64,000 bases of DNA from Lunularia cruciata (taxonomy: Eukaryota > Streptophyta > Marchantiopsida > Lunulariales > Lunulariaceae). The translations under genes and the position numbers were made by a program. The first letter of the stretch is position 1, and each line of letters starts with the position of its first letter. The notes under the pieces were generated by a model. The model saw only the letters and a list, made by a program, of their open reading frames with translations. It had not been told where the DNA came from and did not search any database. This document shows, one piece after another, positions 34,799 through 47,524 of the stretch. The stretch spans positions 5,208,001-5,272,000 of the forward strand of contig OX419757.1 of assembly GCA_948567375.1 (NCBI GenBank), read 5' to 3'.

Positions 34799-35194
34799 TG
34801 TTAGAAAATACAGTCCCAAGGGACCTCTCGCAATAGCACATCATAAGGCCCATTAAACATAAATCAGAGGACTAACAGGAAATAACATGGTTCACTCCCT
34901 GTCCCGTAAGCTACCTCCATGGCTGAAACATGCCACACTAGCCTTCGAACCTTGATTTCCATTGCACATATATATATAAACACAGGGATAGTCACTCTGT
35001 CATCCGTCTAAACTACTGAGTATAGACCTACGTGACTTCATGAGTATTGACCACTCAAGATATCTAGTCACTTTAATACTCAACCTTAGAAGTGACTGAA
35101 TGTATATCCGTATGATACTGTAAGGAGTTTCCATCAGTCAAGTTTTGCTCTTGCTCTTGATAGGCAAGTCACTTATAACAAGCCAAACATAACA
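34799..35194 (-). repeat. 5' LTR of copia-2
   Basis: 396 bp, TG...CA ends, flanked outside by the ttgga target-site duplication. Confidence 0.9.
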
Positions 35195-35420
35195 TTGGAT
35201 CCCCAGGTTTTCTAAAGAATTAAGGTGATATGTCAACCAGCCATGAAGGCTATGAGCATTGTGAAGTACCATATATAACAAAAAAACTCAGCTAGGCACG
35301 AACTTGTAGTGTAGCAACAAGGAATGCCTTCAGGGAAGGGTAGAACGTTCTCACTTGCATTATGACATATATGATATAGGTAACTACAAGGGTACAGACC
35401 TTTGGGGTGATGACCTTCTC

Positions 35421-36468
35421 ATATCAAGGCACACTCTTTTGCTATTGTGGCTGCTATTATGCAAGATCTTTTGAATATTTAAAATTGAGGAGGAAATTGT
35501 TGGAAGCAAGGAAAAGATGCAGGTTAACTAAAATAGAAGCACAAAGGCTCAAAAAAGTAGAGAAGTGTTGCATGAAAGGCTAACTTGAGAAAATGAAAAA
35601 AGGCGACCGCATAGGAAAAATGAAGGATGGGAAGACCCCATCAATGAGAAAATGTACTAAATAAAATAAATAAAATAAAAATAGAGAGAAGAGAATTAAA
35701 GAGAGGAATGCAAAATCTAAACTTGTTCATTCAATGATTTTAGAACTGGCCAAAATAGGAAGAAGTCCCAAGGAGATTAAATGTATAATGTGTATATGCT
35801 TTGCAGTTGCTGTAGATGGGACATGTAACAAGAGCTATAACAATAATCCAAAATGCAATATGCCCCAAGCTATCATTCAGATTTCAAGTAAAAGTGATTA
35901 GTGACAATGTTTGAAGGGAGAAGGAGAAGTTCAAGTGTTATTCATTGGTCAGTTAGTTCAAGTGACAATCAGAGATAGAGCAAGTGTCATAGTGATAGTG
36001 GAATTGTGCATAGTTCAAGTGACAATCAGGGGTTGATCAAGCGGTAGTAGAATTGTGCAAGCAAGCATGCAATGTGGTGTGGAATAATTCAAATGACATG
36101 GGAGTGAGGTATGTTAACTCTTCACCTAGGCTTTGTTTTAATTGGTTGCTTTTTAGTTTCTATAGATCTACATAATGTAATTGTTGTTTAGCAAAAGTAG
36201 CTACTAAGGCATTGACAGGGGTGGCATTGGAAGGAGAAAAAATTATTGTGAGGGAGGTAGAAATTTATTTTAAGGTTTGACCTGACATATAAAAGGGAGC
36301 TAATATGGTGGAGTTGGTGTAAGTGCAGAGAGTTCTCAAGTATTATCAATAGTGGTTTAGGAGAGAATGAGGAGAAGGAATCAAGCAGAGGAAGGAGGAT
36401 CCCATAGTATTAGGACATTCCTCCCAAGGTAAAAGATGGTCCTCTAGTGTAAGGTGAAAACCTGCATG
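35421..36468. other. Spacer with one hairpin-module copy
   Basis: No gene. At 35600-35645 it reads aaggcgaccgcataggaaaa followed by gatggg-aagac-cccatc (stem 35626-35631 / 35637-35642), another copy of the dispersed hairpin module. Confidence 0.45.
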
Positions 36469-37049
36469 TGTAATATTCTGAGGACATGAGAACCCCCAAG
36501 AGAAACACAAGTGAAAAAACACAAGACTCTAGCACTCAATACTCCGATGCCCCAAAAGAGCACATTGTCTTTTTGATACAGCAAAGAGGATCCCCTCAAA
36601 AGGAGCTCCACCCTTGGATCAGATACATGGATTTGTGACAAATTAGCAAGCTCCTTCCTTAGATAGGTGACATGTTGATCCTTGTCCTATCTAGTTGGTC
36701 AAACCCAATAGAATATTTGGAGAATCTTCTTGTAGGATACTCAAAACAGCATGAATGAGATACCATTTGAAAGCTCTCAATGAGACAAATATAAGGGGAG
36801 AAAGCAATGCCTCTTTTCAATGAGAGGAGGGATCCTTTCCATTTTTGGGACGTAATTCATCCATTAAGGCCTTCAAAATTGGCTCTAAATTTTTTTAGTG
36901 TTTTCACTCTCTGCCTTATTAGTAGAAGTACTCTTTTAGTGACACCTCTATCTAATCTACTTAGATAGAGATGTCACATATAATATCTTTTTAGATATTA
37001 CCATGTATATTTTCACCTCTAGATAATATTTCTAGCTAATGGTATTACA
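36469..37049 (-). mobile_element. Solo LTR of an unidentified LTR retrotransposon (copy 1)
   Basis: Minus-strand TGTAATACC ... ATATTACA, TG/CA-bounded, 581 bp. Flanks are gcatg (36464-36468) and acatg (37050-37054), a target-site duplication with one mismatch. Homologous to 47525-48265 in opposite orientation. There is no internal coding region. Confidence 0.7.
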
Positions 37050-37734
37050 ACATGCAAGGGATATAAAGCTTAAGCACCTTGTATATTGTGGCTCTGATTT
37101 CTTGTATGGATGATTTCTAGAATCAATGGATGATTATGAAACTTGTATGGATTGGTGTTCTTGTTAATCATTGCTAACATGTGACCTCACTATAGGATGT
37201 CTTGTAGTCTTCATATAGTGTGAGGATTGGTGAGTAGAGAGTGATAACCAAGGAGGTCAACGGGCTCTCAAGTGTGACATACCTATGAACCATCTCCAAG
37301 GTTAAGTGTCTTTGGTAGACTTAGCCCCGCCATATGACTACTTGCACTATGGGAATCTTGCCCAGAGTTCCTCTTCTAGCCTAGAAAAGGAGTGGTTGTG
37401 TAAGGCTTATCCCATAAATCCTTTGTCCCTAGGCCAAACTATGTGTTAGGTCACATCTATTGACACTTTTGGCACTATTATTACCTGCCTTGCGTGTTGT
37501 ATCCACTTCCTTCTACAACTCACATTGGCCACTGATATTCACTACCACTCTACAAGGATGTGACTCTTTTTTGTTTGGGGGAAGCATTCCCTCCCATGTT
37601 AAGAAGAATGCCAATTTTTTAGTTGAGAGAAGCATTACTTCTCATATCTACAATGCTACCATTGGTTTGGAGGACACAATACCTCTATGGAGGACATAGT
37701 ATCTATTGGTTTGGGGGACAGCAGTTTTCAAAAT
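37050..37734. other. Spacer, nothing recognised
   Basis: Short plus frames at 37460-37699 only. Segment B begins at about 37735. Confidence 0.4.
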
Positions 37735-38146
37735 TCATGCAGAGTGGCATTTTGACGAGGAGGAGATTTAATTACTCTGGCTTTGAAGTGGAATTGAGAG
37801 AAACAAAGTTGGTCAGTGCAAATATGGAGTGCACCTCCCCTCACAAGCCAAGAGATCATTCTTGGGAGGAAACTGTCTCTCCTTGTGAGTTTAGTCAAAT
37901 AGTATAGGAGCCAATCCACCTCTCTTGCAAGATTTGGTTTCCAAATCTATTTTAATTCCTTTGCTTGAGAAATTACAAGATTTGTTAAACATGGTACCTG
38001 TGGGACATTCCAGCCAAGGGTATTGTTTGCTATTGTGGAGGCCATTTGTGGAGCTTTCATCTAAAGTGGGGGATGATGAGAGGTCAAACCATTGTAGTCA
38101 ATTATTGGACTATCTTGAGTACCCTGAACATTTCCAGCAAATGTGG

Positions 38147-38197
38147 AGCAGGCAGGGCAGGGCAGGGCAGGGCAGGGGGTGGGGGGAGGAGGCGGAT
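38147..38197. repeat. G-rich variable tandem repeat (B)
   Basis: Five cagggcaggg-type units and a gggggtggggggagg tail. The gcggggtaat part present in A is absent. Confidence 0.75.
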
Positions 38198-38699
38198 ATG
38201 TAAGAGAGCATTGTATTTGAACAACCATGTGAAACAATAGTAGCTGAAAAATTTCTCTAACAAGGAACCTATGGTAGCCCACTTTGTGTCTCCTGATGCA
38301 ATTGGTCAAGAACCCAGATTAGATAATATTAGTAATTAGGACTTAAGGCTTGTACCCCAATCACCCCAAAAAATAGAATAAACATGCAGTCAAAAGATAC
38401 CATGGGTGTGGAACCACCCCAACACCAGTAGAGATGATGACGGTCCTAAGACCACAATCATGATAAAGATGACAATGATGGTCCCTAGACCACGACCACA
38501 ATCACGATAACAATGATGATTACAGTCACACCCAGAATAAAACAAACAGCATACTAATCATGGGCATGGGTGGCCATATCAGCATTTGGCCATCCATCTT
38601 CAGGGGTTCAACTTCCTGCAAGCAATTGCTACCACATAGGATGAAGAACTGGTTTTGGTCACCATCAGTGCTTGTGCTGCTTCAAACTTGTGAGAACAA

Positions 38700-41440
38700 A
38701 CAACGTTTCACCACTTATGACTGATGAAAATCAGCAACATGCCAATTGAAGGATTATAAAGGCTCATCTCAAGAGGAGGAAAGTTTCAGTCAAGTGAATT
38801 TGTATAAGTATGCCAAGCTGAGGAATGGCTGGAAGGTGTATGGATATAATGATCAAACCAGGTATACCATGGTGACCTCACTCATGAAGCTGTTCAAATC
38901 AACAAGGACAACTTACGTCAACAATGAGCAGGCCACCTTCTTCTAGCTGTTACATGAAGGAAGACCCCCGTGGATTGGGCAAAGACTTTTGATCATTGTG
39001 CTTGTGAGATGACAAAGCAATAGCAGATACATGGAGGAAGATTTTCTTCTCTCTGTTTGTCTTGCACTTTTATATCAGGATGAGTTTGTTAAAGAAGGAA
39101 GAACAACCACAAGATATCATCAAGCCCAACCAAGAAGTACAAGGACACATTTCTCAAGTATAAAAAAAATGGGTGCTGATCAACAAGGTTGTGGGAGCAA
39201 GCATGAGCAAATGGAAGGCAATGGAAACACTGGTCCAGATGGGGAAGACACACCAGCCTAATCCCCAGGTTGTGGACTCTTTGGATGAAGAGAATTCCAA
39301 ATCTGAGGGTTACAAAGATGGAAGTGACCGCAACTCATAAGGGACTCCCCAAGTAAGTGTGGAGAAGCAATTTTCACCAGTTGTGGAGGTATTGGCTCTA
39401 GAGCAGGAGACTTCTTTCTCCTGAATAGAAGTATCTTCCAAAATTAAAGGTGCAACATGGTGCAAAGCATGGAGGTGTAGTCCACCCTTCTGGCTGTGGT
39501 GGAGTTTGGAATGCTAGACCAGCCTGCTACCAAGGAAGAGGAGGAGGTGATGGTGGAAGAAGATGAGAACATCCTGATATCCCAATGCAGGTGAAGAAGA
39601 CTACTCCTCCAATACCGGAATTGGAGACAATGCAGATTTTTCCCTCCTTGCCTTCAAAAGAACAATAGGTGGCAACTCCACCATAAGAATTTATGCTTGA
39701 GAATGTTCAAACTACACCATTGCAATTGTGTGAAGGGAGGTTGTTGAGTGAAGAAAAGGGTAAGGGTCCAAGGAAATGACTTTCCTTGGACTTGGATGAA
39801 GTAATTGTGGCTTCAGCCATTGCCACTAAGATTGTGGCAGCTAATAGAGTGTTGGTGAGTGGGACATTGGATGAGGAGAAAGGAGAAACAAGTTCTCCAA
39901 CAATAATAGAGGTAGAAGACACCCCAGTGTTCACAATGCCTACTTTTGATCACCCGCAAGAAAGGGAAGCAGCCCTGACACCACAACAAGAGGAAGCTAG
40001 AATAACACCAGCCTATGAGGATCCAGACTTAAATTACCCTATGAATTACCCACCCTTGTTGACCTGGGCTAATCACATGTTGGGGCTGGTGTTAAAGGCC
40101 ATGGAGGACCTATTGCCTGCTTATCAGGAGATCAACCCAACAGTGATAGACTACTCATGCCTGATAGAGTTTCTACACTATCAAATTTAGATGGCTGTTT
40201 GGGAGAAGATAGGAGCAAAGAAGGAGTTAACCAAGGCCCATGCCAGCATTGCAAGCATAGAAGCTCAACTTATTGCAATTCAAGGGCATTGCCATACCAA
40301 GAGTAGAGGCTAAACCAGGTGGGAGCTTGGGAACTTGTGCTATTGGGAGGAGAGCCCATGGTTTCAGAAGAAAGAAGTTGTCCTCATGATAGATAGAACC
40401 CCAACGAGCTGGACCAGAGAGAAAGAAATGGTCCTAAGTGCCAAACTGTCACAAGTTTGGGGATTGGAGACTGCTCTCAAAGGCAAGGATGTAGAGCTAC
40501 CAAAAACTAAAGGAGAGCACAATGACCCGTCCACAAACTACAAGGTGTGGCATAAGGATAACAACACCATGCTAGAACAATACCAAGTGAAGCTGTGCCA
40601 AGTCAAGACCAAGCTTGCAGTGATGAAGGTGGGTACTGCCCAACAAGAAAAGACATTTTTGGATTACAAGGCGGCCCAAGAAGTGAAGTTGAAGGAAAAG
40701 GATGAAAAAATAGCCTTGATGAAGAAGTAGATATCATGATTATGATAATGGATCTCCCAATTGGACTCCAATTTACTAACCATTAAAGGGAGGTCTGAGC
40801 ATTGTGTGGAGGAGATAAAGAAGAAGTAGAAGAAGTTGTTGAGTGCTAGGGATGAAGAGGTAGCATTACTCAAGCAAAGAACTAAATGTTCTTTGTCTCT
40901 AGAGTGCCAAGGACAAGTAGGCCCTCAACTTAGATGTTGAGAAGGCCCAAATGTGTGTTGAGGAACTAACCATGATTGTCAGTAACCACAAGGAATGTGA
41001 GCAGGTCCTCCACATGCAGGTTAGGCAAGAGGTGAATATGGAATTGCAGTCTATCTTGAATGCATTGGATGAGGAGCAAATGCGGGTAATCTTAGTAGAG
41101 GAGGATATCGCAAACTGGTTGAAAACTCAAATAGAAGTGGTACTGTTGAACCAGGTCCATCACATCAAACTATGGGAGTTGAAGTCAAAGATACATGCTT
41201 TGGAGGCAAAGAAGTATCCAACCAAGCAATTGGCTAAAGTGGATGAGAGACTATGGAAGCACATTGACCACAAATTTGAGAGTGTCTTGACCAAGGTCAG
41301 CCAAGAAATGGAGGAGTACAATGGGCATGTCGATGAACTAATCCGGAGGTGCAAGAGAGAAGATACATCAAGGAGGCCAAGCAAGTCATGGATGGAGTTT
41401 GGTCATGTAGCTACAAGTACAGATGTACAATAAGTCACAC
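38700..41440 (+). pseudogene. Decayed coiled-coil protein gene, plus copy (B)
   Basis: The best preserved plus copy. Open stretches include LRNGWKVYGYNDQTRYTMVT (38810), MEEDFLLSVCLALLYQDEFV (39031), the 134-codon block 39786-40190 with LNYPMNYPPLLTWANHMLGL, the 131-codon block 40335-40730 with LSQVWGLETALKGKDVEL, and the 160-codon block 40951-41433 (VEELTMIVSNHKECEQVLHM through KKYPTKQLAKVDERLWKHID). Stops separate them. Compared with A and C, fewer stops fall in the C-terminal coiled coil. Function unknown. Confidence 0.6.
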
Positions 41441-43079
41441 TCTTGGGGTGCAATCATCATAGCATGACCATTGGAGTCAAACCTCATCATGGTAGGAGAC
41501 CATCAAAGTCCAGCATCACCATGATGGCCTGCCATTGGGACAAGACATCAGTAGGGTAGCACCACTCTGGTGCAACAACGTGTCTATAATGTAATAGATG
41601 ACAATAATCATGTATGATAGGACATTTTTTCCAATGCCATATCATCAAGACCATTCTCCCATTTTCTAGTGGAGTCTTGTGACTAGTAGAGTGAACAGTA
41701 GGCACCCTTTGCAGGTGGTGCCATTAGAGCATTTAATTTGGTAAGATAGAGTATGTACATTAGGGTTAGTTATAATGAACATTAACTTGGGAATTGTGAC
41801 ATTGCACAACCATAGATGTGCCATGTGACAACCCAATATTAGCATAGTAATAGTATAATCGGTAAGAACAGGTTGTTCCCACGAGGATATGGTTTGGAAA
41901 TGACTCGGCATGAAGAAATAGTGTCAATTTATGACAAGTTGTCTATTTTTGCATCTTTATCCTCTTGGGCAAGACAATTCCCCAAAGAGGGTACAGCATC
42001 CCACAGTGGCACAAAACAAAAAAGAAAATCAAACACTCAAATCATATTCACAAAAGATAGCATATCACTTGGCTCCTAAAGATGATGGTTCAATCTTTAT
42101 TAAGGGTCATTAGCCCCAAAGGTCTGTACCTTTGTAGTTACCTATATCATGCCTAATACAATGCAAATGAGAAAATTCTACACTTTCCAGAAGGTGCCCT
42201 CACCACTATACTGTAGGTTTGTGACTAGAGGAGCTTTTCACTACACATGGCACTTCACAACACTCATAGACATCATGGCCGGTCAACATATCACCTTGAT
42301 CCTTTAGAACATCTAGGGATACAACACCTCAATAAACCCTGATTGCCTTCTTGCACCTCAGCACTTGCATTTGTACTTTGAGTTCCTCACCACTACTCCA
42401 TCCAACAATCACAAAACATGCACAATACTACTATTGACATGTTAAAGATCATAGAGATCCTTATCTACTATACCCAATATGGAATCCAATTCATGCATAC
42501 ATAGACAATTGCAAATTGACCATATATAGAAATGTGGATAATAAACTGATGAAGCTTCAAATTTTGCACAAACATGAGTTAAACTGAACTAAACTTGTAA
42601 TATGTCAAGGTGATCCCCTTTATACATTTTACTATAAAATGATGGGGTGCATACATGGCTACGTGATGCCAAAATCCCTATATTTAGCTCTTATTATGAC
42701 CAACCCTAATGTGCCTACTCTATCATACAAATTAATGTGTCAACAATTCCACCTAAAAAAGGGACCTACTGTATACTCTACCAATCATAAACCTGTAGCT
42801 AGACATTGGAAGAATGGTTCTAATGACATGGTGTTGGCAAAACTGTCCTAATGTACATGACCATTGTCTTTCCCAACATTATATACACATTGTTCACCAG
42901 ATTGGTGCCTCACTTGTTGACATCCTGCCCCCTATGGTAGGCTATCTTGGTGATGCTTGACTTTGATGATATCTCACCATGATGAGTTCTGACACCAATG
43001 ACATGATGACTTTGATCATTGAGCAACTCCAATGGTTGTGGTATAATAGTCAAATCCAAAGGGTGTAATTTATTTTATA

Positions 43080-45213
43080 GTTTTACACATGTATTGATAT
43101 AGCCAATCTCTACTTGCCTAACCCACTTGGCTTTTTGATGCATCATCTCCCTTGCATCTTTGTATCATTTCATCAATATGCTCCCCATATTCTTCCAGAT
43201 CTTGGTTGACCTTGGTTAAGAGGCTATCAAATTTTTCATCAATATGCTTCTATAGCTTCTCATCCAATTTGGCCAATTTCTTAATTGAATATTCCTGGCC
43301 CAAAAAGCATGTATCTTTGACCTCAACTCCCGAAGCTTTGCATGATGAACTTGGGTCAACATCACCACTCCTACTTGAGTCTTTAGCTGGATTGCGGTAT
43401 CCTCCACTATTGTAATCTATAAGCCAGCCTATCTTTCACTCAGGATGAACCTTTGATAGCTATTATGGTAATTCACCATGGACTAAGAAGGCAAGGAACC
43501 CCAACTCCATCATACTCCTTCAAGGCTAACACTCCAAGACTCAAACCATTGCTCATTAGAGAACTCAATGAGAGAGATAATTGCAAATGAAAGGCTGATG
43601 AGTACCTCCTCATCCCTAGTTTATATACTTGTGAAACAACCACATCAAAGTTACTAATTACTGGGATAACTCAAGTTATTAGGCTAAAAGTTAAATAAAT
43701 TCAAAAGTTAAAACAATATCCATACTCATGGGAATATTCTTCTAAGCATGTGGTCTTATCTTGACCCAGCTACTAAGTCAAGGATTCCTTCACATGGGCT
43801 ATCTTTGGACTATAGAAGAATCCAAAAAAAAGACTTGTGGGCCCAAAAATTCTCAACATTTTCCTCAAAGCCAAACACCTAAGAATAATATTAAGTCAAC
43901 ACATTAGAATCCAAAATAGTGATGCTCATCTTTCCAGTTCTTCTAAAGTAAGGTCACCTCTATCTTAGCTATGACTAACTTTAACTAATTATAAATAATG
44001 TATAAGCATCTTTTATCTCTATATAAATAATATCTTCATAGTACTTGAAATACCAAACTAAATATCACAATAGCACATACGTGCACAAATGGGTGTTATA
44101 GATCACCCATGTCCACTCCTTTTCTAGAGTATCTTGAATGAATCATACATCCAGATCCATCTCTTGCTTGATATGTGCACAATCCTTGTGGCCATTGACA
44201 ATTGTGTTAATTCCTCAATGCAGATTTGGATCTTTTCAATCTCTACGTTGAGGGCCTGCTTGTCCTTGGCACTTTGGTTGCTGAGAACCTTTAGTTCTTG
44301 TTTAAGAGATGCCACCTACTCATCTCTAGCACTCAATGGCTCCTTATGCTTCCTCTTCATCTCCTCATCATGATACTTGGACTTGCCTTTAAGGCTAAGC
44401 AAATTGGAGTCCAATTGGAAGGTTTGTTGTCATGCTCATGATATTTCCTTCTTAATTAAGACTATCTCCTTGTCCTTGTCCTTCAATTTCTCTTCTTGGG
44501 CCACCTTGTAGTCCATAAATGCTTGTTTGCACTAGGCAATACCAAGGCACAACTATGCTTGGTACTATTCTAGTAGGGTGTTTTTATGTTTCCTCCACAC
44601 CTTGTGGTTAATGGACAAGGTGTCACACTCCCCTCTTGCTTGTCATAGCTCCATATCCTTATCTTTGAGAGCAGCCTCCAATTCAAAAACTTGTGATAAG
44701 TCAGCACCCACAGCCATTTCTCTTTGTCTTGTCCTACTTGACGGAGTATGATCATGGTGAGAAATTCTTCCTCTTGCAACCCCGGACCCTCCTCTCAATA
44801 GCACAAGTTCAGGAGCCTCCAATTGATCTAGCTTCCACTCTTGGTATTTGTAATTCCCCTTGAGTTAATTAAGTTGAGCCTTTAAGCAAGCAATGCTAGC
44901 CTGAGCCTTGGTCAACTCCTTCTCTACTCCTAGCTTCTCCCAAAGATCCTTCTAAATTTGATAGTGCAAAATTCTAGCTTCATAATTTTGTTGTTCATGT
45001 TTGTGTGTGTTCAATCTGCAATTTCCTTTGTTGCATGAATTTTAGTAAATATTGGGGAACATGCACTGAGGATATCCATGATCCTTAACACATCACTGTC
45101 AATATAGTGTATGTTTTGTGATTGCTGGGTGGAGTAGTTGTCAATTGGGCTATCCCATCTCATAGTGAAAATGCGGGAGTGGTATGGGGTAAGTAAAGTG
45201 ACAGTACAATCCA
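43080..45213 (-). pseudogene. Decayed coiled-coil protein gene, minus copy (B)
   Basis: Minus-strand homologue, tail to tail with the plus copy. It reads DSPIDNYSTQQSQNIHYIDS (45140), VLTYHKFLNWRLLSK (44690, other frame), ASLKQELKVLSNQSAKDKQA (44310) and VDLTQVHHAKL-like segments to 43216. Stops and shifts throughout. Confidence 0.55.
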
Positions 45214-45234
45214 TTCTGTCATTAACAACTTATG

Positions 45235-47520
45235 AGAGAAATATACAATTGGGTGCCACCATCCTGCTACTATTGTTCTAGGATTGCTCCTATTGCTACA
45301 CCTAATGCATCTATAGCCACCTTGATTTGAAGTTTTAGATCATACCATTTCAAGATTGGTGCATTTAGTAATGCATTTTTCAACTCCTTAAAGGCCAATT
45401 CTTGTGCAGTTCCCCATATCCACCTCTTCACCTTGCCCAATAGTGTTGTTAGAGGTTGTGAAATCTTGGAGAAATCCTTGACAAATCAATGATAAAACCC
45501 CGTCAATCCCAGGAAACTCTTGAGTTGAGTTTGATCTTCTGGAGCAATCCATATTTTAATGATCTCTATTTTATTTGCTAACACTTGGATACACTCTACA
45601 TTTACTCTATGCCCTAAGTAGTCTATTTCAGATTTGCCAAACTCGCACTTTGAGATTTTGGCATATAATTAATTTTTTTATAGAATCTGGAGGACTTCTT
45701 GTAGATGTTGCTTGTGCTTTATTAGCGTCCTATTGTAGACTAAGATGTCATCAAGAAAAATAATAATAAATTTATCCAAGTAAGGATGAAATATGTCATT
45801 CATCAAACTCATGAAAGTGGCTAGAGTGTTGGTGAGGCCAAATAGCAACACCAAGTACTCAAGGTATGGTCACCAAAGTGAACATACCTTGTTCAAAAGG
45901 TTGTTTTGTGTATGTCTTCTTATGCAATCCTAATTTGGTTATAATCTATCCACAAATCAAGTTTGGTGAAGTGCCTTGCCCCATTAAGTTGATCAAACAA
46001 GTCATCCATGTGAGGTAATGGATATTTGTTCTTCTTTGTTTGTTGATTCAATCCCCATTAGTCAATGCACATGCATATTTTTCTGTCTTTCTTCTTCACA
46101 AACAATACAAGAACCCCATATGGTGACATGTTGGGTTGGATAAACCCCTTTTGCAATATATCCTTGATTTGAGCCTTACACTTCTCCAACTCATAAGGTG
46201 ATAGTAAATATGGGGCCTTACAAGGAGGTGTCTTCCCCAGATGTGTCTCAATTTTAGCCTTACTCTCTTTTTTGGTGGTAAACCTATAGGTAATTCATCC
46301 AAAAAGATATCTTGGAACACATTGACCACATCTTTTAATTTCTCAAGAATTTGTCCAATGTGTTGGGCACTTTGGACTTCTCTTATTAAACCCATGAAAC
46401 ATCTATCTGTTTTACCAATAGATATGGTCCTTAAGACATATAGAGGTAACTCTTGCCTTTGTGATCTTCCTTTAATCCCAAAGATCTTCCATTGACTATT
46501 TTTCGCTACTTTCTTTCCCCAATCTATTATGGGTTTGTAGTGCTCCATCCATAACATACCTAAGATTGCATCATAATGAGCTAGTTGATGACTTGCCACT
46601 TGATTGCTTCTTGATATCCTCCTATAGAGAATATTACCTTTCTAGGTAAGAACTCAATCTTCTCTTTTTGACCATCAGGGAACGTAACTTCATCCTTATC
46701 ATCCTTCTCTAGTTCCATCTCCAACCTTATTGCAATAGAGCGAGACAAGAAATTCTTTGTTGGCCTAAGGTTTATCAACACTCTCACCAGATTGTTTTCT
46801 AGCACTCCATTTACAACATTTAATTGTATGTTTATCTTCCTCCTTCTTTGCACACTTGTCCTCTTTCCCTCCACTCCCCCTCCCTTTTACTCTTCTTCAT
46901 CAAGCTAATAAGGCCACGAGGTACATTTACTGGTGCAATTTCCATATCTTCCTCTTCAATTTACCTCTCTATGTGGTTTAGAGGTTGCTTGTATGGAGAC
47001 CGAGGGCCTCTAAGATGACAAGCATAACAATTGATGGCTATTTTATCAATTTGGTCACAATTGTAACATTGTCATTGTTCTACTTGAGCCCCTTCTCCTT
47101 GTGAGACTCCTCTCTTTTCTTTGACCCGTCTATGTTCTCCTTGGAGAGGTCTTGCTCCTCTATCTTAAAAGCAAATATTGTACAATTCTATAGGAGCTAG
47201 TCCACCAAAATGGTGTGTCTCAGCTTGATAGTTTTGCATTGGTGTTATCACTTCATCTCCTCCAAACATCCCTACTATTCTTTGGGCGTAAGCAATGGCT
47301 TCAAAACAACATGAGGATTTTGCACCATCACCTCTTGGTGAATCCGCTCTTTTAATCCTCTCTTGAAATTGCCAAGAGCTTCAATTGGACTCATCCTGGT
47401 TATTGCAACCTATAGATCAAGAAATATCTCCATGTACTCTTGTATGTTATTCTTCTACTTCAGCCCCCAAAGTCTAGTTTAGGCAATTTGCATGGAATCC
47501 ATAGATTAGAAACTCTTGAG
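45235..47520 (-). mobile_element. Gypsy-type LTR retrotransposon remnant (gag end, protease, RT)
   Basis: Minus strand, decayed and truncated. In order: a degraded zinc knuckle CYNCDQIDKIAINC (about 47075; the His position is Lys); a retropepsin region with TKNFLSRS but no Asp-Ser-Gly (about 46770); YDAILGMLWMEHYKPIIDW (46580); FQDIFLDELPIGLPPKKRV (46310); RT with the catalytic FLDDILVYN (about 45755); LGLTGFYH and a KELKNALLNAP-like RT-RNase H junction (about 45500-45340). It stops at about 45235 against segment B. The domain order and motifs are those of Ty3/gypsy. No LTR identified. Confidence 0.85.
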
Positions 47521-47524
47521 CAAT

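Larger units (their letters stand above)
31896..35194 (-). mobile_element. Internally deleted Ty1/copia element (copia-2)
   Basis: Same family as copia-1, 3299 bp, minus strand. LTRs are at 31896-32362 and 34799-35194; the 5-bp target site ttgga is perfect on both sides (31891-31895, 35195-35199). RT and RNase H are missing. Position 9727-9732 of copia-1 is joined to 11368-11373 through the shared TTCATG (here 32426-32431), a 1641-bp deletion relative to copia-1. Gag, protease and integrase remain but are frame-broken. The LTRs differ from each other at several places, more than in copia-1, so this insertion is probably older. Confidence 0.93.
31795..35420 (+). repeat. Dispersed repeat split by copia-2
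   Basis: 31820-31895 (tagtggtgaggaactcaaag, gcaagatggcaatcaagc) joined to 35195-35420 (tgtcaaccagccatgaaggc, gatataggtaactacaaggg) matches the reverse complement of about 27900-28206 and 42100-42430. Removing copia-2 and one target-site copy restores the reading ...gggtgttggatccccagg... as in those copies. Confidence 0.65.
37735..45213 (+). repeat. Segment B, second coiled-coil repeat unit
   Basis: Matches segment A from about 23440 to 31020 (offset about 14.2 kb), including the G-rich repeat, both coiled-coil copies and the middle repeat. It lacks the terpene synthase part. Both ends are sharp: the left follows a unique attggtttgggggacagcag, and the right abuts a gypsy remnant at about 45235. 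Confidence 0.8.
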
